From NCBI GenBank assembly GCA_024654145.1, contig JANLIM010000027.1, forward strand, positions 1-14,636: a stretch of 14,636 nt of DNA, in the 5' to 3' direction. This DNA comes from Candidatus Zambryskiibacteriota bacterium (lineage in GTDB: Bacteria; Patescibacteriota; Minisyncoccia; Phycocordibacterales; Zambryskibacteraceae). How positions within the stretch are numbered: position 1 is the first letter of the stretch; each line of letters starts with the position of its first letter. The position numbers and the translations under genes were made by a program. Positions 1-5,479 of this stretch are shown piece after piece. The notes under the pieces are model-generated. The model saw nothing but the letters and a program-made list of their open reading frames with translations, ran no database searches and had not been told where the DNA came from.

Positions 1-176
1 TCAGTTCAAAGCCACCACGCGCTCCGCGCGTGCGAAGATCAATCGCTTCGCGATTGTTCAAAATGGGTTCGTGCAAAGGTTAAAATCTCTCCGCCTTCGC
101 CCGCCATAGCTTTAGCGTCGGCGGGATTCGCCTAGCAAAAGCATGACGGGCTACGGCGGACGAAGTCCGCCAATAT
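1..176. repeat. Gene-free palindromic repeat block at left edge
   Basis: No credible gene is seen here. The stretch holds several short palindromes. There is a 7-bp stem with a TCC loop at 16-32, a 7-bp stem with a TTC loop at 40-56, a cccgcc/ggcggg pair around 89-115, and a 7-bp stem ggcggac/gtccgcc with a GAA loop at 155-171. The last one lies just past the mscS stop on the minus strand and may serve as a transcript end, although no clear T run follows. The 89-115 element shares its layout (CCGCC, then AGCTTTAGCG, then GGCGG) with elements found inside genes at 1434-1462 and 7680-7710, so this looks like a dispersed repeat family. Confidence 0.6.
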
Positions 177-1223
177 CTATTCTCCCCCTTCCAGATGCAC
201 AGTTCTTGTAGGGAAAGCGATTGAGACATCCTGTTTCTCTAGTGCGTCTTTGATCTTGAGAAGAATTTTCTGATGGATATCCATGTATTCGTTGTAGTCG
301 GAGGACTGGAGATAATAAACAACTTCGAAGTCCAAGGAGGATTCTCCAAACGAAAAGAAGTGAGCACGATCAAATCGCACCAGATCTACTGAATCTATTA
401 TTTTCTTAATAGCACCTGGAATCTTTTTAAGCTCGGCTGTCGATGTGCCATAAACCACTCCGAATGAGAAGACCACTCTTCTCTCCTGCAACTTCTTGAA
501 GTTGTGGACACGAGTGCTTGTCAACTCTTGGTTCGAGATCACGATCTCTTCTCCTTGGAGAGCTCGTATGCGCGTAGTTTTGATACCAATATTCTCCACT
601 ACACCCATATCAGAACCAACAATGATAAAATCTCCCGGCACAAAAGGTTTGTCGAAGTAAATTGAAAAGGAGCTAAAGAGGTCCGAGAGCACACTCTGGA
701 GAGCAAGTGCAACGGCTATGCCGCCGATGCCGAGACCAGCCATAAGAGATGTGACATTTACTCCAAGGTTCGAAAGAGCAAAGAGGATAGCTACTACCCA
801 CAGAATACCTTTGACTATCCTGCCTATGAGCGTAATAGCAGCCTTAGTACCTTCGTTCTCTTCTCTCAACTTGTACTTCCCTGCGGCGTAATCCACAAAC
901 ACAGCCAGGGATCTTACTACTTGGTACACTACCCATATCACAAGGATAAGATCGAAAACACTTTGTAAAAAGTCTGGGATCACAACAAACTTCAAGGCAA
1001 AGTAGAAAGAGAGGAAGATGTAGAATGGTGGCCGAAGATTTTTAAGTATCTCTACAAATGTTTCATCCAGGTCTGTCTTGGTTCTCTCCGCAATACGCCC
1101 GAGCTTTGACAAAACAACGTCATGGAAAATTTTGAAAACAAGTAAAAGAGCCGCAAACACCAGAATGAGAGTAAGGTAATCATAAACAGTATTCTGGCCC
1201 AATGAGTAATTTAAAATCTCCAT
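177..1223 (-). CDS. mscS: MscS-family mechanosensitive ion channel
   Basis: Small-conductance mechanosensitive channel that would release osmolytes on hypo-osmotic shock, in the cytoplasmic membrane. The 348-residue protein has hydrophobic segments at about 13-34, 66-82, 88-110 and 130-152. The pore helix follows at about 158-182 and is rich in Gly and Ala (GLGIGGIAVALALQ), leading into the family signature SDLFSSFSIYFDKPFVPGDFI at 180-200. The beta domain (about 195-245) and the C-terminal alpha/beta domain follow, so the protein looks complete. Length fits MscS-like proteins with extra N-terminal helices (E. coli MscS is about 286). The ATG at 1223 is 12 nt after an extended -10 (TGtTATAGT, minus strand, 1236-1241), and there is no Shine-Dalgarno site. 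Its divergent neighbour starts at 1321. Family assignment is firm; gating and ion preference cannot be read from sequence. Confidence 0.93.
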   Translation of the reverse strand: MEILNYSLGQNTVYDYLTLILVFAALLLVFKIFHDVVLSKLGRIAERTKTDLDETFVEILKNLRPPFYIFLSFYFALKFVVIPDFLQSVFDLILVIWVVYQVVRSLAVFVDYAAGKYKLREENEGTKAAITLIGRIVKGILWVVAILFALSNLGVNVTSLMAGLGIGGIAVALALQSVLSDLFSSFSIYFDKPFVPGDFIIVGSDMGVVENIGIKTTRIRALQGEEIVISNQELTSTRVHNFKKLQERRVVFSFGVVYGTSTAELKKIPGAIKKIIDSVDLVRFDRAHFFSFGESSLDFEVVYYLQSSDYNEYMDIHQKILLKIKDALEKQDVSIAFPTRTVHLEGGE

Positions 1224-1235
1224 GATCTTTATCGC

Positions 1236-1244
1236 ACTATAACA
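1236..1244 (-). promoter_or_regulatory. Extended -10 of mscS
   Basis: On the minus strand the motif TGtTATAGT ends 12 nt before the mscS ATG, giving a leader of only a few nucleotides. No obvious -35 hexamer was seen. In the same intergenic region, ataactc (1273-1279) and gagttat (1287-1293) form a 7-bp inverted repeat that ends inside a plus-strand TATAAT at 1291-1296. It could be an operator or just a hairpin. Confidence 0.45.
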
Positions 1245-1320
1245 TGATGACCTACCCGAAGGTCAATGGCGCATAACTCCGCGATAGAGTTATAATTAAT
1301 TCTTAACATAACAAAGCTTC

Positions 1321-1674
1321 ATGATCTCACTAGAAGACTTCTTAAAAGTAGAAATCCGCATGGGTAAAATTATTTCTGTGGAGAAAGTTGAGGGCTCAGA
1401 GAAGCTTCTTAAACTTATGGTTGACCTAGGCCCCTCCTCCGCTAAAGCTTCGGAGGGCGAAGGAAGAGACATCCGCCAAATTCTTTCGGGGGTTGCTAAA
1501 GCTATCCCTGAACCAGAATCCATTGTCGGCAAAATGGTGCCAATCATTGCAAACCTCGCTCCCCGTCAGATGATGGGTATGGAAAGCCAGGGTATGATGC
1601 TTTGTGCCGACAACGGTATGCCAATCCTTCTTCATCCAGCTGAAGATGTTTTGCCTGGAAGTATTGTTAAATAG
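1321..1674 (+). CDS. Stand-alone tRNA-binding OB-fold protein (MetRS C-terminal/YgjH type)
   Basis: A small OB-fold protein of the tRNA-binding-domain family, related to the C-terminal domain of methionyl-tRNA synthetase, CsaA and YgjH. It probably binds tRNA non-specifically or as a partner of a synthetase. In 117 residues it shows the family order: FLKVEIRMGKIISVEKV (7-23), SEKLLKLMVDLG (26-37), RQILSGVAKAI (52-62), VGKMVPIIANLAPRQMMGMESQGMML (69-94) and a GS-type end. Between VDLG and RQIL, where relatives have only a few residues (typically GTEK-like), it carries an extra stretch PSSAKASEGEGRD (38-50). The DNA there is a copy of a dispersed palindromic repeat (1434-1462). No Shine-Dalgarno site precedes the ATG. 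A TATAAT at 1291-1296 could drive it. The next gene has its own -10 right after the stop. Confidence 0.85.
   Translation: MISLEDFLKVEIRMGKIISVEKVEGSEKLLKLMVDLGPSSAKASEGEGRDIRQILSGVAKAIPEPESIVGKMVPIIANLAPRQMMGMESQGMMLCADNGMPILLHPAEDVLPGSIVK
1434..1462. repeat. Palindromic repeat inserted inside the tRNA-binding gene
   Basis: cctccg (1436-1441) and cggagg (1451-1456) form a stem around ctaaagctt. The core CTCCGCYAARGCTTCGG also occurs at 7683-7699 inside polA in the same orientation, and a related form lies at 89-115 between genes. It is read in frame here and encodes SSAKASEGEG at a loop between two beta strands. Confidence 0.6.
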
Positions 1675-1680
1675 TTGGTG

Positions 1681-1686
1681 TATAAT
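1681..1686 (+). promoter_or_regulatory. -10 element of the two-helix membrane protein gene; probable leaderless start
   Basis: TATAAT, directly preceded by TG, ends 7 nt before the ATG at 1694. A transcript starting the usual 6-8 nt after the -10 would begin at or next to the start codon. The promoter overlaps the end of the upstream gene (stop 1672-1674). Confidence 0.55.
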
Positions 1687-1693
1687 TTTATTA

Positions 1694-2167
1694 ATGGCAA
1701 AACCTGTAGCATTTAAAATTGAGTGGGATGCTCACGAGTATGAGCATAAAGAGAGGAGCCAGGACTGGTTCTGGGCAGTGGGTATTATTACCTTCGCTAT
1801 TGCTATCACTTCCGCTATATTCGGTAATGTCATCTTCGCCATTCTCATACTGACAGCCTCCTTCGCACTCGCACTTTTCATAAACCGCCCTCCAGAGGAT
1901 GTGCATGTGGTCATAGATGAAAAAGGTGTTACTAAGGGCCGCATTCACTACCCCTACTCCACCCTCAAGTCTTTCTGGATAGATACAGAACATCCTCACA
2001 ACAAAATCATTCTACGTTCCGAAAAGCTCCTAATGCCTCTTATTGTGGTCCCTCTTGGTGATGAAATAGATGAGGAAGCGCTAGAAGAAGTATTGGAAAA
2101 GAATCTGGTAAAAGAATTCCACGCTCTCCCATTTGTCGAACGGCTCTTAGAATACTTCGGGTTTTAA
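1694..2167 (+). CDS. Two-helix membrane protein with a C-terminal PH-like domain, conserved hypothetical
   Basis: A 157-residue protein of unknown function. A charged N-terminus ending in EYEHKERSQDWFW (15-27) leads into two closely spaced membrane helices at about 25-43 and 45-63, separated by GN. A soluble part with an alternating beta pattern follows (69-122: VHVVIDEKGV, RIHYPYSTLKSFWI, KIILRSEKLLMPLIVVPL), then an acidic helix and the end LLEYFGF. The shape (two helices, then a bacterial PH-like beta domain) resembles small hypothetical proteins often found in Parcubacteria. That resemblance is from memory and unsearched. The reading frame stays open upstream to 1604, but the ATG at 1694 is chosen because a TATAAT ends 7 nt before it and the upstream part overlaps the preceding gene. 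It ends close to a strong hairpin at 2175-2203. Confidence 0.8.
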   Translation: MAKPVAFKIEWDAHEYEHKERSQDWFWAVGIITFAIAITSAIFGNVIFAILILTASFALALFINRPPEDVHVVIDEKGVTKGRIHYPYSTLKSFWIDTEHPHNKIILRSEKLLMPLIVVPLGDEIDEEALEEVLEKNLVKEFHALPFVERLLEYFGF

Positions 2168-2174
2168 TAAAGAA

Positions 2175-2203
2175 GAGGAGTGCCGCGCGGCGCGGCACTC
2201 CTC
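2175..2203 (-). terminator. Strong intrinsic terminator (minus strand; may also stop plus-strand transcripts)
   Basis: A perfect 13-bp stem (gaggagtgccgcg / cgcggcactcctc) with a 3-nt loop. On the minus strand it is followed by TTCTTTATTAAAA, a fair T-rich tract. On the plus strand no T run follows, so it best fits the end of a minus-strand transcript coming from about 2400. It lies 7 bp after the stop of the plus-strand gene. Confidence 0.75.
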
Positions 2204-2240
2204 ACGATACCCCTCTGCACTCACGCTACCGATTACTCCG

Positions 2241-2324
2241 TTACGGATCGGGATCCTTCGGCGAGTCACGCGCCCAGCTGAACTGGACGCGCCGGCGGTT
2301 GGTCAAGGCCAAGACTTTTCTCAT
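2241..2324 (-). CDS. Small Arg-rich ORF with a strong Shine-Dalgarno site, unknown function
   Basis: A 27-codon ORF, not resembling any protein I know. It begins MRKVLALTNRRRVQF and ends SPKDPDP. Support comes from context: GGAGG at 2336-2332 lies 7 nt before the ATG, unusual here because most genes in this window lack a Shine-Dalgarno site. The terminator at 2175-2203 lies 37 bp beyond its stop on the same strand. The stretch is much richer in GC than its surroundings. Within it, cgcgtccag/ctgggcgcg (2291-2269) can form a 9-bp stem with one G-U pair, so the transcript could instead act as a structured RNA. An 8-codon ORF (METDATCV, 2372-2346) lies just upstream and could be a leader. A small secreted or regulatory peptide, or an ncRNA with a chance ORF, are both possible. 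Confidence 0.4.
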   Translation of the reverse strand: MRKVLALTNRRRVQFSWARDSPKDPDP

Positions 2325-2345
2325 AGGCGGGCCTCCAAGGAGCAG

Positions 2346-2372
2346 CTAGACGCACGTTGCATCTGTCTCCAT
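2346..2372 (-). CDS. Possible 8-codon leader ORF (METDATCV)
   Basis: A tiny ORF upstream of the small Arg-rich ORF. GAGGAG precedes it by about 11 nt, which is long but usable. It ends 21 nt before the next ATG. No run of one amino acid or attenuator-like alternative pairing was recognised, so it is listed only as a possible translated leader. Confidence 0.2.
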   Translation of the reverse strand: METDATCV

Positions 2373-2498
2373 ATTTAATATTACTCCTCTAAAATAGATT
2401 GAAAAGTGTAACTGTGTATAAGAAAAATTAGTGGTCACGCATAAAATTCTGCTGAATTTTTGCTCGACCCCGCCTCGAAGCCGCCGCTTCTGCGGCTA

Positions 2499-2523
2499 GC
2501 ACAAAAGATAACATCTTTTGTGC
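2499..2523 (-). other. Perfect 11-bp hairpin at the 3' end of tRNA-Arg
   Basis: gcacaaaagat and atcttttgtgc pair perfectly around a 3-nt loop, with the stem sharing 3 nt with the tRNA 3' end. No T tract follows on the minus strand. It may mark the 3' processing or stop site of the rpsT-tRNA transcript. The neighbouring gccgc/gcggc pair (2480-2496) and aaaattc/gaatttt pair (about 2444-2461) make 2440-2523 a run of hairpins without a gene. Confidence 0.45.
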
Positions 2524-2592
2524 TCCCAGTAGGAATCGAACCTACATCGTATCCTCCGCAAGGATATATCCTATCCATTGAACGATGGGAGC
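2521..2592 (-). tRNA. tRNA-Arg (anticodon GCG)
   Basis: The 72-nt cloverleaf folds cleanly. The acceptor is GCTCCCA/TGGGAGC, the D-stem GTTC/GGAT with GG in the loop, the anticodon stem TATCC/GGATA, the loop TTGCGGA, and the T-arm GTAGG-TTCGATT-CCTAC, with discriminator A. CCA is not encoded. The anticodon reads GCG, which pairs with CGC and CGU. Most bacteria read these codons with tRNA-Arg(ACG) carrying inosine made by TadA, so a genomic GCG anticodon is unusual. It lies 13 nt after the rpsT stop on the same strand and is probably cut from a shared transcript. Confidence 0.93.
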
Positions 2593-2605
2593 GTAGGTTA
2601 CAAGC

Positions 2606-2869
2606 TTAAGCAAGCTTCTTAACCATCTTTGAGAGACGAGCCTTCTTTCTAGAAACGGTATTTCTGTTCAAAGTTCGGCCCTTGGATGCTTTGTCGAGCG
2701 CTTTCTGAACCTTAGGCATGAGAGCCTGAGCGGCTTTCTTATCCCCTGCGGCGATAAGCTTCTTCATAGATTTGACCGCCTTGCTTACTTCGTCCTTGCG
2801 ACGCGTATTGAAAACGCGCTTGCGCAGGGACGCTCTGTGAGCTTTCTTGGCTGATTTAGTGATTGGCAT
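2606..2869 (-). CDS. rpsT: 30S ribosomal protein S20
   Basis: S20 binds 16S rRNA in the body of the small subunit. The 87-residue, very basic, helical sequence has the family's opening (MPITKSAKKAHRASLRKRVFN) and the later KGRTLNRNTVSRKKARLSK (63-81) that packs on rRNA. The length equals the usual 85-90 residues. The ATG sits 36 nt from the divergent ruvA start, so the two promoters must overlap; a minus-strand TATATT ends about 15 nt before the start codon. tRNA-Arg follows 13 nt downstream. No Shine-Dalgarno site is evident. Confidence 0.95.
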   Translation of the reverse strand: MPITKSAKKAHRASLRKRVFNTRRKDEVSKAVKSMKKLIAAGDKKAAQALMPKVQKALDKASKGRTLNRNTVSRKKARLSKMVKKLA

Positions 2870-2893
2870 GAGAGCATCTTACAGAATATAGCT

Positions 2894-2899
2894 TATAAT
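2894..2899 (+). promoter_or_regulatory. -10 element of ruvA; probable leaderless start
   Basis: TATAAT ends 6 nt before the ruvA ATG, leaving no room for a Shine-Dalgarno site. It sits inside the 36-bp divergent spacer shared with rpsT. Confidence 0.55.
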
Positions 2900-2905
2900 A
2901 GCAAT

Positions 2906-3490
2906 ATGATTAGCGCTTTAAGCGGAACAGTACTTCACAAAGATCTCCACAGCCTCGTCGTCGATGTTGGCGGTGTGGGATACAAGGTTTCTGTTACTAC
3001 AGAAACGGCACTGGAGGCTATGCCGAGCTCCCCTATCTTTCTTTGGACCCATCTTGCTGTTCGGGAAACTTCACTCGACCTATATGGATTTTTGGGAAAA
3101 GAATCTCTGGAAGTTTTTGAACTCCTCATTACGATCTCTGGCATTGGGCCTAAAAGCGCTCTTGGTATTCTCAATGTCGCAACACCCTCCATGCTCAGGC
3201 AAGCTGTTGCAAGCGGAGAAACATCTTATCTCACCCGCGTCTCAGGTATCGGTAAGAAAAATGCAGAAAAAATCGTGCTCGAACTCAAAGACAAGCTCAA
3301 AGTCACTGAAGTGGACACTTCGACAAGCTCAGCACAAGTAAGGGATGAGGGTGATGCGCTTGAAGCACTCGTCTCTCTCGGTTACAGCGAACGCGACGCA
3401 CGAGAGGCACTGAAGAGAGTGCCTAAGGAAGTTGAAGGGGCTGCAGAAAAAGTAAAGCACTCTCTTAAAACTCTAAGCACTAAATCCTAA
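2906..3490 (+). CDS. ruvA: Holliday junction branch migration protein RuvA
   Basis: RuvA tetramers hold Holliday junctions open and load the RuvB motor. The 194-residue sequence shows the N-terminal OB domain (1-64, MISALSGTVL... YGFLGKES), two helix-hairpin-helix motifs (ISGIGPKSALGIL at 78-90 and VSGIGKKNAEKIV at 112-124), and the C-terminal RuvB-binding domain from about 148 (DALEALVSLGYSERDAREALK). The flexible linker between domains II and III (137-146, TSTSSAQV) is encoded by acttcgacaagctcagcacaagt at 3317-3339, which looks like a dispersed repeat. The last codons also come from a repeat arm (3480-3491). Its partner ruvB is 8 kb downstream, not adjacent. mutM follows on the same strand after 72 bp. 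Confidence 0.96.
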   Translation: MISALSGTVLHKDLHSLVVDVGGVGYKVSVTTETALEAMPSSPIFLWTHLAVRETSLDLYGFLGKESLEVFELLITISGIGPKSALGILNVATPSMLRQAVASGETSYLTRVSGIGKKNAEKIVLELKDKLKVTEVDTSTSSAQVRDEGDALEALVSLGYSERDAREALKRVPKEVEGAAEKVKHSLKTLSTKS

Positions 3491-3556
3491 ACTCTAAACA
3501 AATCACAATGACCGAAACTCAAAATTTAGGATTTAGAAATTAGGATTTAGGATTTA
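3480..3556. repeat. AT-rich inverted and direct repeat between ruvA and mutM
   Basis: ctaaatcctaaa (3480-3491) is the exact reverse complement of tttaggatttag (3525-3536). A second and third copy of the taggattta unit follow at 3541-3556. The left arm supplies the last four codons and stop of ruvA. The stem would enclose a 33-nt loop. No gene is present between the stop at 3490 and the mutM start at 3563. Confidence 0.6.
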
Positions 3557-3562
3557 ACTTTT

Positions 3563-4429
3563 ATGCCTGAATTACCGGAAGTCCAAACGACCGTAGATGG
3601 TATCAATAAAACAGTCCGTGGCAGGACTATTATTGGCGTTACCACTACATACAAAAGCCCGTTTTATAAAGGAAAAGACGAGATCAAGGATCCGGAGTTT
3701 TTCAAAAAATTTAGTAAAAGAGTAATCGGGCAGAAGATTCTCAAAGCAGAACGTAGAGCCAAAAATATTTTAATTCATCTATCTGGAGGAGATACTATCC
3801 TTGCTCATATGAAGATGACAGGCTACTTCTTCTACAACCCACCCCTTGATGCGCAGTTTATCCGCCTGGTTTTTGATTTAGACAATGGTGATAAATTAGC
3901 ACTTTCAGACATGAGAAGGTTCGCCAAGGTCACTATCATGAAGACCAGTGAGCTTACCCACTCAAAGCATCTAGCGAACATCGGACCGGAACCGTTGGAC
4001 CCAAGCTTTCAGCTTAAAGCTTTTAGCTTACAGCTTCTTAAAAGACCGAACGGAAAAATAAAACAAGTACTCATGGATCCTTCCATCATCGCAGGCATAG
4101 GCAATATATATTCGGACGAAATTCTTTGGCGCACCGGCATCCATCCCCTATCTTTAGTAAAAAGCATTCCCGATAAAAATCTCAAACTCGCTTTCAAAGC
4201 CATGAAGGAAGTTTTGAAAAAGGGTATAGATTTTGGTGGAGACTCGATGTCTGATTACAGAAATATAGAGGGTGCCAAAGGAAGGTTTCAAGACCATCAT
4301 CGCGCGTATAGGAAACATAAAACTCTGTGCACAAAGAAAAGCTGCCCAGGCATACTCGATAAAGTAGTGATCGGTGCCCGCAGTGCCCACTTCTGTCCAG
4401 TCCATCAAAAACTCTATGGTCAAAAATAA
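3563..4429 (+). CDS. mutM: Formamidopyrimidine-DNA glycosylase (Fpg/MutM)
   Basis: Bifunctional glycosylase/AP lyase that removes 8-oxoguanine and formamidopyrimidines. The protein (288 residues; family about 270-290) starts MPELPEVQT, giving the catalytic N-terminal Pro and Glu after Met removal. A conserved Lys lies in RRAKN (64-68), and HMKMTG (82-87) matches the family HLRMTG. The helix-two-turn-helix IIAGIGNIYSDEILWRTGIHP (175-195) is present. The zinc finger is C256-x4-C261-x16-C278-x2-H281, so the fourth ligand is His and the first gap is longer than the usual CxxC. Arg273 lies in the finger loop. The 4003-4036 DNA is a run of aagct-type units encoding QLKAFSLQLLK, possibly a repeat replacing part of a helix. 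The start follows the AT-rich repeat with no Shine-Dalgarno site. The next gene overlaps by 14 bp. Confidence 0.95.
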   Translation: MPELPEVQTTVDGINKTVRGRTIIGVTTTYKSPFYKGKDEIKDPEFFKKFSKRVIGQKILKAERRAKNILIHLSGGDTILAHMKMTGYFFYNPPLDAQFIRLVFDLDNGDKLALSDMRRFAKVTIMKTSELTHSKHLANIGPEPLDPSFQLKAFSLQLLKRPNGKIKQVLMDPSIIAGIGNIYSDEILWRTGIHPLSLVKSIPDKNLKLAFKAMKEVLKKGIDFGGDSMSDYRNIEGAKGRFQDHHRAYRKHKTLCTKKSCPGILDKVVIGARSAHFCPVHQKLYGQK

Positions 4430-4913
4430 AACTTGTGTACTTATTCTAGAAAACCTGCGAAGCGTTGAGAATACGGCCTCAATCTTCCGCACTGCTGAGG
4501 GACTCGGAGTTTCTAAAATCATTCTTGTGGGCACTACTCCAGCCCCAGTAGACAGGTTTGGAAGAAAGAGAAAAGATTTTGCCAAAGTTTCTTTGGGTTC
4601 GGAAGATATGATGGATTGGGAGTATGTGAGCGAGGATAATTTTCAATTTACAATTTCCAATTTACAAAATGATGGATTTAAAATTATCACTCTAGAACAA
4701 GACCCTAAAGCCAGGAAGCTAAAAAGCTTTGAAGCTAATAAGCTCGAGCGCTTCGCACTAATTGTCGGGAACGAAGTAGATGGTGTATCAAAGGTAGCCC
4801 TTGATAATTCCGACGAGATAGTTGAGATACCTATGCAGGGTAAGAAAGAGTCTTTAAACGTTTCCGTCTCCACAGGCATAGCGCTGTTCGTGTTACTCCC
4901 CCATACCAAATAA
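4416..4913 (+). CDS. SpoU/TrmH-family RNA 2'-O-methyltransferase
   Basis: Transfers methyl from S-adenosylmethionine to a ribose 2'-OH in tRNA or rRNA, using the trefoil-knot SPOUT fold. All three family motifs are visible in 165 residues: ENLRSVENTASIFRTAEGLG (12-31), FALIVGNEVDGVS (113-125) and IPMQGKKESLNVSVSTGIALF (138-158). It lacks an extra N-terminal RNA-binding domain, so it is a minimal single-domain enzyme, like TrmL or TrmH cores; the exact target cannot be told. The frame is open upstream into mutM, but the ATG at 4416 gives the natural N-terminus (VKNKTCVLILENLRS) and a 14-bp overlap with mutM, implying coupled translation. Two low-complexity repeats are read in frame: 4641-4668 (NFQFTISNLQN) and 4716-4743 (RKLKSFEANK). 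A weak 5-bp hairpin (4919-4932) follows the stop. Confidence 0.9.
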   Translation: MVKNKTCVLILENLRSVENTASIFRTAEGLGVSKIILVGTTPAPVDRFGRKRKDFAKVSLGSEDMMDWEYVSEDNFQFTISNLQNDGFKIITLEQDPKARKLKSFEANKLERFALIVGNEVDGVSKVALDNSDEIVEIPMQGKKESLNVSVSTGIALFVLLPHTK

Positions 4914-4964
4914 AGCACTGCGCTTTAGCGCAAAATATAATTGGTGTTTAAGTTGGCGTGGGGG

Positions 4965-4970
4965 TAAAAT
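4965..4970 (+). promoter_or_regulatory. -10 element of the DoxX-like gene; probable leaderless start
   Basis: TAAAAT ends 6 nt before the ATG at 4977. A possible -35 (TTGGTG, 4941-4946) lies 18 nt upstream. Confidence 0.45.
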
Positions 4971-4976
4971 ATATCC

Positions 4977-5381
4977 ATGCTAAATCCATTTCCAGACTTA
5001 CTTACATATTCAATGCTTGCTCCCCTTATTCTCAGGCTCGTCGTCGGGCTTATCTTCATTGATCTTGGCATTCTTAAATTTAAATCCGAGAAAGAGAGGT
5101 GGATGGCCTCATTTAACACTCTCAACATCCGCCCCGCAGACCTCTTTGTTTATCTCTATGGTGCTCTGCAAATCGCTGGCGGCGTTCTCCTCCTTCTCGG
5201 GCTTTGGACACAAGTAGCTGCACTCGCCTTTGTCATCTTTACCGGCATCGAGCTCTACATAGAGATGACAGCACGTGAGGTACTCAAGCGTGACCTCGTT
5301 TTCTACCTCCTCATCTTCACCATTTCTCTCTCTCTTCTCCTCACCGGTGCCGGCGCTTACGCAATCGACATACCGTTATAA
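4977..5381 (+). CDS. DoxX-like four-helix membrane protein
   Basis: A 134-residue inner-membrane protein that fits the DoxX/DoxD-like family. Four hydrophobic segments are at about 14-34, 56-76, 78-96 and 107-124. Features seen often in the family are the first-helix pattern LRLVVGLIFIDLGILKFKS (19-37), Gly-rich helices (LQIAGGVLLLLGLWTQVAA, 64-82), and a Glu in the third helix (TGIELYIEM). Members are linked to thiosulfate or quinone redox work in some organisms, but most have no tested role, so none is assigned. It starts right after a -10 hexamer. Its stop is 25 bp before tRNA-Lys, whose promoter appears to lie at the end of this gene. Confidence 0.75.
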   Translation: MLNPFPDLLTYSMLAPLILRLVVGLIFIDLGILKFKSEKERWMASFNTLNIRPADLFVYLYGALQIAGGVLLLLGLWTQVAALAFVIFTGIELYIEMTAREVLKRDLVFYLLIFTISLSLLLTGAGAYAIDIPL

Positions 5382-5393
5382 TTTTTGTATAGT
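5377..5393 (+). promoter_or_regulatory. Probable -10 of tRNA-Lys
   Basis: Two -10-like hexamers, TATAAT (5377-5382, overlapping the DoxX stop) and TATAGT (5388-5393), lie 24 and 13 nt before the tRNA 5' end. Either would give a short 5' leader. No convincing -35 was found. Confidence 0.35.
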
Positions 5394-5406
5394 TTCCAAG
5401 TATTTT

Positions 5407-5479
5407 GCGCCCATAGCTCAGTCGGTAGAGCAGCTCCCTTTTAAGGAGATGGTCGTAGGTTCGATTCCTACTGGGCGCA
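5407..5479 (+). tRNA. tRNA-Lys (anticodon TTT)
   Basis: A 73-nt cloverleaf: acceptor GCGCCCA/TGGGCGC, D-stem GCTC/GAGC, anticodon stem GCTCC/GGAGA with a G-A mismatch at the top pair, loop CTTTTAA with anticodon TTT, T-arm GTAGG-TTCGATT-CCTAC, discriminator A. CCA is not encoded. The last base abuts the stop codon (5480-5482) of the convergent gene, so the two transcripts meet with no spacer. Confidence 0.95.

Noticed and set aside
1..20. 3' end of a tRNA (agttcaaagccacca resembles a T-arm plus CCA)
   Set aside because: The T-loop TTCAAAGC lacks the conserved pyrimidine before the closing C, and the rest would be outside the window.
4154..4585. 143-aa minus-strand ORF opposite mutM and the SpoU gene
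   Set aside because: Shadow of two overlapping genes with clear family motifs on the plus strand.
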